Assembly: GCF_000820515.1 (NCBI RefSeq)
Contig: NZ_JXDG01000061.1
Location: 62,001 to 126,000, forward strand
Length of the DNA stretch: 64,000 nucleotides
Origin: Pseudomonas batumici
Lineage (GTDB): Bacteria > Pseudomonadota > Gammaproteobacteria > Pseudomonadales > Pseudomonadaceae
Direction: 5' to 3'
Shown: positions 41,944 to 51,380 of the stretch, one piece after another
How the letters are laid out: every line of letters begins with the position of its first letter
Numbering within the stretch: the first letter of the stretch is position 1
Translations under genes and position numbers: made by a program
The notes under the pieces: generated by a model
What the model saw: only the letters and a program-made list of their open reading frames with translations
Database searches by the model: none
What the model was told of the DNA's origin: nothing

Positions 41944-42201
41944 ATGACTTATTTGATCGATGCCTGGCTGGACCGTCCACACCCTTACCTGCGCATCCTG
42001 CATCGGGAAACGGGGGAAGTCTGTGCGGTACTGGAAGAAGAAGCCTTGAACGAGTTGCAGGACCAGGGCGACCTGGACCTCAGCGGCTTGAGTTCCAGCG
42101 AGCCGCTGGTGCTCAAGGAACTGGTACGCAACCTGTTTCTGTTCTGCTATGCCCGGGCGCTGCGCCCGAGTGGGGAGCCGGATGCCAGGATCCGGTTATG
42201 A
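41944..42201 (+). CDS. Small conserved Pseudomonas protein, PA4570-like
   Basis: 85 residues behind AAGGAGATGAGAAC. Starts MTYLIDAWLDRPHPYLRILH and contains EEEALNELQDQGDLDLSGL and VRNLFLFCYARAL; soluble, acidic, one Cys. It sits where P. aeruginosa has PA4570, which I recall as induced by iron limitation; the Fur-like box upstream agrees. No enzymatic motif seen. Confidence 0.75.
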   Translation: MTYLIDAWLDRPHPYLRILHRETGEVCAVLEEEALNELQDQGDLDLSGLSSSEPLVLKELVRNLFLFCYARALRPSGEPDARIRL

Positions 42202-42285
42202 TTCAGCGCGTCACACCCACCTGTAGGCGCCGGACACGCCCTTGAATTCGCAAGGACGACCGGCGCCTGCTGGCACACGCGGTAC

Positions 42286-42903
42286 TTACAGAACGGCGAG
42301 CAGCTCGACGTCGAACACCAGTACGCTGTGCGGCGGAATGCTGCCCACGCCTTGGGCGCCGTAGGCCAGTTCGCTCGGCACGTACAGGCGCCATTTGCTA
42401 CCGGCATTCATCAGTTGCAGCGCCTCGGTCCAACCGGCGATCACGCCGCCGACCGGGAACTCGGCCGGCTGGCCACGCTCGTAGGAGCTGTCGAACACAG
42501 TGCCGTCGATCAGGGTGCCGTGGTAGTGGGTACGCACGCTGTCCTCACGGGACGGCTTGGCGCCCTCGCCCTGGGCCAGCACTTCGAACTGCAGGCCGGA
42601 AGCCAGGGTGGTGATCCCTTCGCGCTTGGCGTTTTCCGCCAGGAAAGCCAGACCGGCACCCGCTGCGGCTTCAGCCTTGGCGGCCGCTTCGGCCTGCATG
42701 ATTTCGCGGATCACCTTGAAGCTGGCGGACAGCTCTTCCTGGCCCACACGGCTCGGTTTGCCGGCGAAAGCGTCGGTCAGGCCGGCCAGGATCGCGTCGA
42801 GGCTCACGCCCGGTGGCGGGTTGTCACGCAGCTGGTCGCCCAGCTGACGGCCGATACCGTAGCTGACGCGGGTTTCGTCGGTGGACAGATTTACTTCGGA
42901 CAT
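42286..42903 (-). CDS. fklB: FKBP-type peptidyl-prolyl isomerase FklB
   Basis: 205 residues. N-terminal dimerisation helices (TRVSYGIGRQLGDQL, ALAGLTDAFAG-like) and a C-terminal FKBP domain with VRTHYHGTLIDGTVFDSSYERG, GVIAGWTEALQLM and SELAYGAQG. No signal peptide from this start (MSEVNLSTDETR), so cytoplasmic FklB rather than periplasmic FkpA. ATG at 42903. Confidence 0.92.
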   Translation of the reverse strand: MSEVNLSTDETRVSYGIGRQLGDQLRDNPPPGVSLDAILAGLTDAFAGKPSRVGQEELSASFKVIREIMQAEAAAKAEAAAGAGLAFLAENAKREGITTLASGLQFEVLAQGEGAKPSREDSVRTHYHGTLIDGTVFDSSYERGQPAEFPVGGVIAGWTEALQLMNAGSKWRLYVPSELAYGAQGVGSIPPHSVLVFDVELLAVL

Positions 42904-43012
42904 AACACTGCTCCGCTGTGGGCTGCTACGGGAAACACCTGTTGTATCAGGCATTGCCCCGTGCACCCGAAACCAAAAAGGGCCAGCAGACTAGCACACA
43001 AGCACAGCGGGG

Positions 43013-43501
43013 TCAGTGCTTGGTCAGCTTGTCCAGGTAACCCATCGCGAAGGCCGACAGCACAAAGGTCATGTGGATGATCACATACCATTGCAGGTGC
43101 ACCGGATCGACGTTCTTGGCATCCATGAACACCCGCAACAGGTGGATCGAGGAAATCGCCACGATCGACGCCGCCACCTTCATCTTCAGCGAGGTGGAGT
43201 CCATCTTGCCCAGCCAGCTGAGCTTTTCCTTGCTGTCATCGATGTCCAGCTGGGACACGAAGTTCTCGTAGCCGGAAATCATCACCATCACCAGCAAGCC
43301 GCCCACCAGCGCCATGTCGATCAGCGACAGCAGCACCAGGATCAGGTCGGCCTCGGCCATCTCGAAGACATTGGGGATAACGTGAAACACTTCCTGGAAG
43401 AATTTCAGCGCCAGGGCCAGCAGGCCCAGGGACAGACCGAAGTAGATCGGCGCCAGCAACCAGCGCGAGGCATACATCGTATTTTCGACAAAACGTTCCA
43501 T
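43013..43501 (-). CDS. yqhA: UPF0114 / YqhA family membrane protein
   Basis: 162 residues, three or four membrane spans. Starts MERFVENTMYASRWLLAPIY and carries EADLILVLLSLIDMALVGGL and SGYENFVSQ, hallmark stretches of the family. Function unknown. The ATG at 43501 begins the conserved part; upstream extension is not conserved-looking. Confidence 0.92.
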   Translation of the reverse strand: MERFVENTMYASRWLLAPIYFGLSLGLLALALKFFQEVFHVIPNVFEMAEADLILVLLSLIDMALVGGLLVMVMISGYENFVSQLDIDDSKEKLSWLGKMDSTSLKMKVAASIVAISSIHLLRVFMDAKNVDPVHLQWYVIIHMTFVLSAFAMGYLDKLTKH

Positions 43502-43671
43502 GGATCTCATACCAACTGAAAATGGCCGCGAGTATACCAGCGCTGAAACCCGAGGGAAAAAAGCCCTCTCCAAGCCGTCGTTCAACATCGGGACAGCTGC
43601 GCCAGGGCGATTTTCTGCTAGTGTCGGCATCAACGACATCGCGTGTGCACTGTGTACAGGAAAACTGAACA

Positions 43672-45495
43672 ATGGATTTGCGACTTCCCCTGGGTTGCCT
43701 CGGGCTATCGGTGGCTCTGCTGGTGAGCGGCTGTTCCCCCAAAGACAAGCAACAACACACCAGCCTCGAGGAAAAGACCGCGCAGTTCGAAAAGACCCTC
43801 GACACCCTCCAGGACCCCAAGCTCAAGGATGCCGTGGCCGACCTCGGCGGTTCCCTGCTGTTGCTCGAACGGGCACGCCTGCGCCTGCGGGACAAGCCCA
43901 TCGAAACCGAATACAGCGACGATGCCCTGGCGCTGCTCAAGCACTACCCCAGCCCGCAGGCCCTGGCCGACACCTATATCAACGGCCTCTTCGTGCTGCG
44001 CAAGACCTCCAGTTCCGACTACCTGACCGACCTGCAACCGATCTTTCCGTTCAGCTTCAACTACCCCACCGAGTTCCCGTTTCCCCATGCCCTGGAATGG
44101 CAGTCGGTGACCCTGAGCAACAAACAGGTCATCCCCTTCCAGCCCGAGTGGTCGGAGACCGATCCCGGCATCCAGTTGAGCCCCTCCAGCGCCAACATGA
44201 CCAACCCCGACGACCTGACGCTCACCTACCCGTACGTCGAAGGCATGGAAGTCGATCCGAAAAAACAGCCGCAACCCCTGACCCTGCACGGCAAGGTCGA
44301 AGTCATCGCACCGCGCAAGGTGGTGACCTTCAACCTGACCCGCCAGGACGTCGGCAAGCTGCAGAGCAACAACAACATCAGCCTGACCCTGGTGTCGCTG
44401 GACAAGAACAGCGCCGAAATCGAACTGAACACCAACCCCACGCAAACGCCCCAGGTCGGTGACACACCGCTCAACCCGCTGATCGTCCAGGCCAAGGACA
44501 GCACCGGGCAATTTCTCTCGCGTGCCGGCGCCATCAACGAAAACGCCGCGCAGATCGCCTTTTACCAGCAGCAACTGGATGAAATGCTCGAACAGAAGAG
44601 CTGGAGCGATGCGTTCGGGAAAAAACTCGACGACGAGCAGAAGGCCTTCGAGGCGAAACAGACCAGCCACTACACCCGCGTCTACTTCAACGGCATGGTC
44701 GACAAGCTGGAAATCAGCGTGATGGATTTTTCCGCGGCCACGGTCAATCGCAAGGAGCTGGACCTGCCGGTCCGCCAGTTCGACAACAGCACCAGCCAGG
44801 ATGTCCAGCCGCTGCCCATGCCGGTAGTGGTCTACGACGACCAGGCGGCGAGCTATCTCAAGGACGCCCATCTCGATGCCGAGAAGCTGAAGAAGAGCGT
44901 GGTCATCAGCCAGTCAGTGGACGATGCCAGCGCGGCGCATATCGAGTTCGACCACCCCAAGACCTTCAACGACGAGTTGCTCGGTTCGCCCAGGGCGCCC
45001 ACCGACAGCCCGGTGACCTTCTTCGCCGAGGACGAACAAGGCAAGCGCGGCGAGCCCCTGGAACTGCCCACCGAGGCCTTCGAGGTCAATCCGCTGGAAG
45101 GCAGCATCACCTACGACCTGAACCTGTTCCCGGAAACGCCGGCCTATGCCGTCGGCTCGATGCCGTTGTTCCTGGCCGAGATCCAGAAAGACACCCTCGA
45201 CGCCCACCAGTTGCCCACGGGCCTGGAGCTCAAGGGCAACGCGCTGATCGTCGACCAGAAGCGCTTCCCTTCCGAAGCCTGGCGCTTCTACGCCAAGGAC
45301 GACAGCGGTAACTACCTCAAGGAAATCCTTGCCACCAGCCATAGCGACAAGCCGGACTCGCCCCCCGTCTATGATGTGCATTATTTCTACGGGCAGCCGA
45401 CACGGCTGGAAAGCTACCAGCGCACGGCATTGAACACCGTCGAGTACGGTTTCGAGGTCAAGCTCGACAAGCCCCAGGCGGGCCCCGTCGAGTAA
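43672..45495 (+). CDS. Large predicted lipoprotein, unknown function
   Basis: 607 residues behind AGGAAAACTGAAC. Lipoprotein signal MDLRLPLGCLGLSVALLVSGC with lipobox LVSGC; Ser at +2 favours the outer membrane. The mature part is beta-rich and Pro/Asp-rich with no Cys-based or catalytic motif that I recognise. Segments such as PLTLHGKVEVIAPRKVVTFNL and VYFNGMVDKLEISVMDF suggest repeated beta domains. A conserved Pseudomonas protein of this size lies in the same neighbourhood in P. aeruginosa. Substrate of LspA. Confidence 0.8.
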   Translation: MDLRLPLGCLGLSVALLVSGCSPKDKQQHTSLEEKTAQFEKTLDTLQDPKLKDAVADLGGSLLLLERARLRLRDKPIETEYSDDALALLKHYPSPQALADTYINGLFVLRKTSSSDYLTDLQPIFPFSFNYPTEFPFPHALEWQSVTLSNKQVIPFQPEWSETDPGIQLSPSSANMTNPDDLTLTYPYVEGMEVDPKKQPQPLTLHGKVEVIAPRKVVTFNLTRQDVGKLQSNNNISLTLVSLDKNSAEIELNTNPTQTPQVGDTPLNPLIVQAKDSTGQFLSRAGAINENAAQIAFYQQQLDEMLEQKSWSDAFGKKLDDEQKAFEAKQTSHYTRVYFNGMVDKLEISVMDFSAATVNRKELDLPVRQFDNSTSQDVQPLPMPVVVYDDQAASYLKDAHLDAEKLKKSVVISQSVDDASAAHIEFDHPKTFNDELLGSPRAPTDSPVTFFAEDEQGKRGEPLELPTEAFEVNPLEGSITYDLNLFPETPAYAVGSMPLFLAEIQKDTLDAHQLPTGLELKGNALIVDQKRFPSEAWRFYAKDDSGNYLKEILATSHSDKPDSPPVYDVHYFYGQPTRLESYQRTALNTVEYGFEVKLDKPQAGPVE

Positions 45496-45513
45496 CCCTC
45501 CCGGACCTGCGTC

Positions 45514-45834
45514 CTAGTGTTCCAGGCTCCGGCCTCGCGTCCCGTTGATCTCCCGTAGCTGGGCCTGCAAATGCAGGCACCAGATCTGCGGGTCCTCGGC
45601 CAGCTGATAGCCATGCAGGGTCAGGCTTTCGACAATCGACTCAAGGATGGATTCGGCCACGACCGGACCATGGAACGGCCCCTGGGCCTTGATGGCCGAG
45701 GGTTGTTCACCGGCCATTCCGGCGGCGAACAGGAGGGTCCACATTCCGTTATCACCGGCGAGCGGGCGGATACTGCATTCAATACGGGTCACCAGACCCA
45801 GGCATTGGCGGGTAAGACAAAGGTTGCGCGGCAT
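45514..45834 (-). CDS. Small conserved hypothetical protein
   Basis: 106 residues behind GAGGG. Starts MPRNLCLTRQCLGLVTRIEC and has WTLLFAAGMAGEQPSAIKAQGPFHGPVVAESIL and WCLHLQAQLREINGTR. Several Cys, no signal peptide or membrane span. Convergent with the large lipoprotein gene. No function assigned. The gap 45835-46139 holds only the REP pair. Confidence 0.65.
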   Translation of the reverse strand: MPRNLCLTRQCLGLVTRIECSIRPLAGDNGMWTLLFAAGMAGEQPSAIKAQGPFHGPVVAESILESIVESLTLHGYQLAEDPQIWCLHLQAQLREINGTRGRSLEH

Positions 45835-46020
45835 GGCGGCGACCCTCGGTAGATCCTGTCTTCAGCCTCCAGGGGGAGGTTGCATCGGTCCAGTGACTAC
45901 AGTGGAGTTCCTTGCCCAGAGAATAGAATAAATCCACGGACAGCAAGGATTTGCAGGACCAACGGGCGCCAGGGCGGCAGGCGCCAAAGCCTTGACTCCG
46001 TCCCCACATCCGCTTTGATT

Positions 46021-46109
46021 CCTGTGGGAGCCGGCTTGCCGGCGATGGCGTCCGCAAGTTCGATGCACGACTTGCTGGCTTCATCGCTGGCAAGCCAGCT
46101 CCTACAAGG
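46021..46109. repeat. REP pair (REPIN)
   Basis: CCTGTGGGAGCCGGCTTGCC with GGCGATGG at the left and an imperfect inverted copy (CATCGCTGGCAAGCCAGCTC) at 46082-46109. The left arm has the TGTGGGAGC variant end. Confidence 0.9.
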
Positions 46110-46139
46110 GGTGTGAGGTTTAGAAGTCGCCCTCGGCCA

Positions 46140-48581
46140 TCAGGACAGCTTGACCTCCGCCGCCCCGCCCTGCTCGGCCGCCTCCTTTTCCGCTTCCTTG
46201 AGGTCATCCTCGCTGATCATCTCGGCAATCACCCGCAGGCGTTCCACCACCCGCGCATTGACGCTGCCTTCCGGGAACTGCCCGTCGGCATCCGGCTCGC
46301 CGGCCGGCTCGCCCACCAGCAGGCTCAACGCCTCGTCGGCCTGGCGCACCGCATACACGTGGAACTGCCCGGCCCGCACCGCCTGCAGCACCCGCTCATC
46401 GAGCATCAGGGTCGCGACGTTGGCCTGGGGAATGATCGCCCCCTGCTCACCGGTCAGGCCACGGGCCTCACAGAGCCGGAAGAAGCCTTCGATCTTCTCG
46501 TTGACCCCGCCGACCGCCTGCACCTCGCCGAACTGGTTGATCGAACCGGTAATGGCGAAACACTGCTTGAGCGGGGTTCTCGACAAGGCCGAAATCAGCG
46601 TGCAGGCCTCGCCCAGGGACGCACTGTCGCCGTCGACATAACCGTAGGACTGCTCCAGGGCGATACTCGCGGAGATCGCCAGCGGGAACTCCTGGGCATA
46701 GCGGCTGCCCAGGTAACCGGTGAGGATCATCACGCCCTTGGAGTGGATCGGCTGCCCGAGGTTGACCTCGCGCTCGATATCGACGATCCCGCTGCCGCCC
46801 GGATACACCGTGGCGGAAATCCGCGCCGGAATGCCGAAGGCCGAATCGCCGACCTCCAGCACCGTCAACCCGTTGCACTTGCCCACGGCCGCGCCCGCGG
46901 TGTCGATCAGGATGATCCCCGCCAGCATGTCGTCGAGAATCCGCGCCGAGACCCGTCCGGTGCGGGTGGCCTTGGCCTTGAGCGCCCGTTCGATGTGCCC
47001 GGCGTCGGTCATCTGGTCATTGGCCAGGTGGCGAATGAAATCCGCCTCGCTGACCAACTGGAACAGATCGCCGATCCGCGCCGACAGGCGCCCCTGGTGC
47101 TCGGCCAGGCGCGCGCTGTAGGTCGCCAGGCGCGCCACCGCGTCGGCGGTCAGCGGCGCCATGCCCTCTTCCGAGGTGCGGGTCTTGAGCAACTGGGCGA
47201 ACTGCTCCAGGCTTTCGTCGACCATGGGGATGTCTTCGTCGAAATCCACCAGCACGCGGAACATCTCCTGGAAGTCCGGATCCAGGTCCTGCAGCGTGTA
47301 GTACAACTGGCGGGCACCGATGATGATGACCTTGACCTGCAACGGAATCATTTGCGGCGTCAGGGTCACGGTGGCCAGGCGCCCCAGCTCGCCCAGCGGC
47401 GACTCCATCTTCAGCTTGCGCGATTGCAGGGCGCGCTTGAGCGCATCCCAGACAAAGGGTTCGCTGAGCATCTTCTCGGCTTCGAGAATCAGGAAACCGC
47501 CGTTGGCCCGATGCAAGGCACCCGGACGCAACTGCCGATAGGTGGTGTAGAGCGCACCCTGGTCGGTGCTGTATTCAATGCGGCCGAACAGGTTGTCGTA
47601 GGTCGGGTGCGGTTCGAACACCACCGGCGCACCGCCGTTGAGCGGATGACCGACCACCAGGCTCGGGCAGTACTGCTCTTCCAGCAGCTTGCGGGCCACG
47701 GCGTCGGTCTTGCTGTCGTCCACCAACTGCTCGACCACGGTTTTCAGCAGATAGACCTGCATGGCTTGCAGGTAACCGCAAACGGCTGCGTTCTCCGCAT
47801 ACTTTTCCGACAACGGCGCCAGCAAGGGTTGCAGGGCCAGGGTGATGGTTTCTTCGTTCAGATGGCGCAGTTGATTGCTCGATTCGCGCTTCCATTGCGG
47901 CAGGCTGGCGAGTTCCTCGTTGAGGCGCTCCTCCAGGTCGGCGATATCGGTATGGAAACGTTCACGCTCGGCTTCCGGCAACTGGGCGAACTCCGCCTCG
48001 TCCAGGGCCTTGCCGTCGCTCATCGGGGTAAAGGCAATGTTGCTGCTGTCGCGATACAGCGCGACATCCTTCTCCAGCGCCAGGCGCTCGATCACATCCA
48101 GGGCGCGGTCATAGCGCTGGTTGAAGGCGCGGTCGATGGCGCTTTTTTTCTGCTGGTAGGACGGATGCTCAAACACCGCCGGAAAAGTCGCCAACAGGTT
48201 GTCGATCAAGCCATTGATATCGGTGATGAAGGCGCCTGCCTTACCCGACGGCAACTCCAACGCCCGCGGCTCGCGAGGCTCGTCGAAATTATTGACATAC
48301 ACCCAGTCGGAAGGACTCTGTAGGCGCTTTCCTTCGGCTTTCAGATAGCGTTTGACGAACGAAAAACGCCCGGTGCCGGGCTCGCCCATGACAAACACGT
48401 TGTAACCGGGGCGCGGCATCGCCACGCCGAACTGCAACGCTTCAACCGCGCGTTCCTGGCCAAGCACACCGCGAAAAGGCTCCAGATCATTGGTGGTAGA
48501 GAAGCTGAACTGTTCAGCGGAAAAAGGACGGGTCAGCGCTTCGGGCGCGAGTCGCAGGCTGGCAGCAACAGAATCAGGCAT
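46140..48581 (-). CDS. Lon-like ATP-dependent protease (AAA_32 / Lon_C)
   Basis: 813 residues. A helical N-terminal region precedes an ATPase module. MGEPGTGRFSF near residue 55 stands where Walker A should be, with Arg instead of Lys. The C-terminal Lon protease domain has the catalytic Ser in YVDGDSASLGE (near 652) and Lys in GVNEKIEGFF (near 695), with GSINQFGEVQAVGG between. This is the PA4576-type protease, distinct from classical Lon. No N-terminal Lon domain. Substrates unknown. Confidence 0.88.
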   Translation of the reverse strand: MPDSVAASLRLAPEALTRPFSAEQFSFSTTNDLEPFRGVLGQERAVEALQFGVAMPRPGYNVFVMGEPGTGRFSFVKRYLKAEGKRLQSPSDWVYVNNFDEPREPRALELPSGKAGAFITDINGLIDNLLATFPAVFEHPSYQQKKSAIDRAFNQRYDRALDVIERLALEKDVALYRDSSNIAFTPMSDGKALDEAEFAQLPEAERERFHTDIADLEERLNEELASLPQWKRESSNQLRHLNEETITLALQPLLAPLSEKYAENAAVCGYLQAMQVYLLKTVVEQLVDDSKTDAVARKLLEEQYCPSLVVGHPLNGGAPVVFEPHPTYDNLFGRIEYSTDQGALYTTYRQLRPGALHRANGGFLILEAEKMLSEPFVWDALKRALQSRKLKMESPLGELGRLATVTLTPQMIPLQVKVIIIGARQLYYTLQDLDPDFQEMFRVLVDFDEDIPMVDESLEQFAQLLKTRTSEEGMAPLTADAVARLATYSARLAEHQGRLSARIGDLFQLVSEADFIRHLANDQMTDAGHIERALKAKATRTGRVSARILDDMLAGIILIDTAGAAVGKCNGLTVLEVGDSAFGIPARISATVYPGGSGIVDIEREVNLGQPIHSKGVMILTGYLGSRYAQEFPLAISASIALEQSYGYVDGDSASLGEACTLISALSRTPLKQCFAITGSINQFGEVQAVGGVNEKIEGFFRLCEARGLTGEQGAIIPQANVATLMLDERVLQAVRAGQFHVYAVRQADEALSLLVGEPAGEPDADGQFPEGSVNARVVERLRVIAEMISEDDLKEAEKEAAEQGGAAEVKLS

Positions 48582-48854
48582 CGGGCTTCCTTACATCAGG
48601 CGGGGCAGATGAAAGCATTCTGGCGCTCGCCATGCCTGACTGGCAAGGCGAGCGATGGCGCAATTGCGACGGAGGAGCAAAAGTCCTCAGACAAGGACTA
48701 CAAACCCCTTCCGACATTCGCCCGAGCAAAAAACCATGGAACCCTGGGAACCCGCCTAGACTCCAAGGTGCGAGGCCGGACTGATAACTGGCCTACTGGC
48801 GCTGATACAGGCCAGCCCCCTTGTCATTGGTACGCACATAAAGAGAACAAAGCT

Positions 48855-49343
48855 ATGAAACGGATTCTTCTAGGTACTCTCTTCACGGTTGTCTCCCTCC
48901 ATGCCATGGCCCAGGCGCCGGGCGGGCCGGATTGCGGCTGGGGCAACATGCTGTTCAAAGGCCAGCGCGGCACCCCTACCCATGTCCTGGCCTCCACCAC
49001 CAACGGCACCTCCGGCAACGCCACCTTCGGCATGACCTCGGGCACCAACGGCTGTTCCACCCGTGACTCGCTGACCTATAGCGGTCGTTCCTGGTTTGCC
49101 ATGAACGGCATGATGAACGAACTGTCCGAAGACATGGCCAAAGGCCAGGGCGAAGCCCTGACCACCTACGCCGTCGTCCTCGGCGTGGCGCCGGAGGACC
49201 GCGCGCATTTCGCGGCGGTCACCCACGAGCACTTCCAGCAGATCTTCAACAAGGCAGACGTGACCGCCGACGACGTGCACGCCCATACCCTGGAGGTCCT
49301 GAAAAACGATCCGCGCCTGGCCAAGTACGCGACCCAGGCTTGA
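48855..49343 (+). CDS. DUF3015 family exported protein
   Basis: 162 residues. Signal peptide MKRILLGTLFTVVSLHAMA, then PDCGWGNMLFKGQRGTPTHVL and TSGTNGCST, the DUF3015 pattern. Two Cys could pair in the periplasm. The ATG at 48855 gives the signal peptide. The preceding 273 bases show no other gene. The DUF4105 gene follows 74 bases later. Confidence 0.88.
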   Translation: MKRILLGTLFTVVSLHAMAQAPGGPDCGWGNMLFKGQRGTPTHVLASTTNGTSGNATFGMTSGTNGCSTRDSLTYSGRSWFAMNGMMNELSEDMAKGQGEALTTYAVVLGVAPEDRAHFAAVTHEHFQQIFNKADVTADDVHAHTLEVLKNDPRLAKYATQA

Positions 49344-49349
49344 GCCCGA

Positions 49350-49377
49350 CCCGCCCGCTCCCTTCGGGGCGGGCTTT
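49350..49377 (+). terminator. Probable terminator of the DUF3015 gene
   Basis: CCGCCC and GGGCGG enclose CTCCCTTCG, followed by GCTTTGTG. GC-rich stem with a weak T-run 7 bases after the stop. Confidence 0.5.
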
Positions 49378-49417
49378 GTGTACGCTGCTTCCTTTCGTCC
49401 GACAACAGTTGCCCACC

Positions 49418-51271
49418 ATGCTCAAACGCCTCGCCTACCTGGCGCTCTGTGCCTGCGCCCCGCTGTATGCCGCACCGCACCTCGCCCCCCAGCGTTTGCA
49501 GCAGTTGGCCCATGACCCCTTCTGGATTTCCCTCGGCCATTACGAGACGGCCAAGCTGGGGGGCTGGCGCAGCTATGTCAGTGACCGGAAATACTTCCTC
49601 GCCGCCGACGGTGCCCATCACCCGGACGCGGAACTGCAAGCCACGGTCGAGGCCCTCTACGCCCCGGCCAGCCGTGGCAACCAGCACGCCCAATGCGTCT
49701 ATCCGGCCCGCACGCGCTGGCTCAAGGCGCAACTGCAACTGAGCGACCTGCCCGTCCCCGACTGCACGGAATTCAAGCAGTGGTTCAAGGATGTCGCGCC
49801 CCACAGCACGGTGATGATCTTTCCGGCCGCCTATCTGAACAGCCCGTCGTCGATGTTCGGCCACACCCTGCTGCGCATCGACCAGGCCGACGTGCAGCGC
49901 GACCAGACCGCGCTGCTCAGCTACGCGATCAACTTCGGCGCCTATATCGAAGGCTCGGACAACAGCCTCCTCTACGCCTGGAAAGGCCTGATGGGCGGCT
50001 ACCCGGGGCTGTTCGCCCTGGTGCCCTACCAGCAGAAGCTCGCCGAATACCGCAGCCTGGAGAACCGCGACCTGTGGGAATACCGGCTGAACCTGACGCC
50101 CACGGAGACCCAGCGCATGGTCGAGCATGTCTGGGAGTTGAAACAGATCCGCTTCGACTACTTCTTCTTCGATGAAAACTGCTCCTACCGCCTGCTGGAA
50201 CTGTTGCAGGTGGCACGCCCGGGGCTGCACCTGACCGAACAGTTCCCGCTGACCGCGATCCCCACCGACACCGTCAAGGCGGTGAAGGACGCCGGATTGG
50301 TGGAGAGGATCGACTACCGGCCGTCCCGCGAGCGTGAACTGCTGGAACGGGCCAAATCCTTGAATCCGGAAGAACAGCAATGGGTGCTGAAAGTCAGTGC
50401 CGATACGCAGCAACAGCAATCGGCCGGCTTCAAGCAACTGGCCAGGGATCGGCAGGCGCTGATCATCGACGCCGCCTATCGGCTCGAACGCTACCGGGCC
50501 AACGGCCAGGAGCGCGATCCGGTGCAGGCCCAGCGCAGCTTCGAACTGCTGCGGGCGATCAACCGGAACCCGCCGCCGGAGCTGCAAATCGAGCGCCCGG
50601 GCCTGCCGGAAAACGGCCATGAATCACGCACCTGGCAGGCCGGAATCGGCACCCGGGGCAGCCAGGCGTTCGGTGAGTACGGCCTGCGCATGGCCTATCA
50701 CGACCTCAACGACAACGCCGAGAGCTTTCCCCTCGGCGCGCAGATCGAAATCCTGCAGATGAAACTGCGCCAGTACGAAGGCAATCACTGGCAGCTGCAG
50801 CAACTGGACCTGGCGACCATTCGCTCGCTGACGCCACGCAACGCGCTGTTGCAGCCGTGGTCGTGGCAAGTCACCGGTGGGCTGGAGCGGGTGCCGGGCC
50901 GGCACGACGAGCAGACCCTGGTCAGCCATGTGAACGGCGGCGCGGGCGGCACCTGGCAGTTGAGCGACGACGTGCTGGGGTTTGCCCTGGGCACCGTGCG
51001 GGTCGAACACAATGCCGACTTCGCGGCGTTGGTCTCGCCGGCGGCGGGGTTCGACAGCGGCCTGCTGTGGAAGAACCCGCTGGGCAACCTGAGCCTGGAG
51101 GCCAAGGGCGACTACTTCACCAATGGAGAAGTACGCCGCAGCCTGAGCCTCAACCAGCAATGGGAGCTGTCGCGCAACCTGGGGCTGCGCCTGAGCGCCC
51201 AGCGCGAGTTCAGCAAGCTGGCGACGCCAGAGAACGAGGTAATACTGGAAGTGAGGTGGTATCACTATTGA
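49418..51271 (+). CDS. DUF4105 (Lnb-like) envelope protein
   Basis: 617 residues. Signal peptide MLKRLAYLALCACAPLYA. The DUF4105 domain (about 120-300) has SSMFGHTLLRI with His149 and FDENCSYRLL with Cys255, a likely thiol catalytic pair. From about 430 to the end the sequence alternates like beta strands (TWQLSDDVLGFALGTVRVEH, LSLEAKGDYFTNGE, VILEVRWYHY) and ends in an aromatic residue pattern seen in outer-membrane barrels. DUF4105 includes Lnb, the lipoprotein N-acyltransferase of Bacteroides; whether this Pseudomonas protein does the same is open. Confidence 0.82.
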   Translation: MLKRLAYLALCACAPLYAAPHLAPQRLQQLAHDPFWISLGHYETAKLGGWRSYVSDRKYFLAADGAHHPDAELQATVEALYAPASRGNQHAQCVYPARTRWLKAQLQLSDLPVPDCTEFKQWFKDVAPHSTVMIFPAAYLNSPSSMFGHTLLRIDQADVQRDQTALLSYAINFGAYIEGSDNSLLYAWKGLMGGYPGLFALVPYQQKLAEYRSLENRDLWEYRLNLTPTETQRMVEHVWELKQIRFDYFFFDENCSYRLLELLQVARPGLHLTEQFPLTAIPTDTVKAVKDAGLVERIDYRPSRERELLERAKSLNPEEQQWVLKVSADTQQQQSAGFKQLARDRQALIIDAAYRLERYRANGQERDPVQAQRSFELLRAINRNPPPELQIERPGLPENGHESRTWQAGIGTRGSQAFGEYGLRMAYHDLNDNAESFPLGAQIEILQMKLRQYEGNHWQLQQLDLATIRSLTPRNALLQPWSWQVTGGLERVPGRHDEQTLVSHVNGGAGGTWQLSDDVLGFALGTVRVEHNADFAALVSPAAGFDSGLLWKNPLGNLSLEAKGDYFTNGEVRRSLSLNQQWELSRNLGLRLSAQREFSKLATPENEVILEVRWYHY

Positions 51272-51380
51272 GCGGTGCCTGGCGGCGCGGTGCAGTCCGA
51301 CCACCACAGGTCGCTTACGGATATCCCGGGAAACCCAAACCCTGCGAGCATGATCCGATACCCATGAACGGGAGATTGCC

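Noticed and set aside
46113..48323. 736-codon open frame on the plus strand across the Lon-like gene
   Set aside because: Shadow; the protein is Arg/His/Gln-rich with no motifs.
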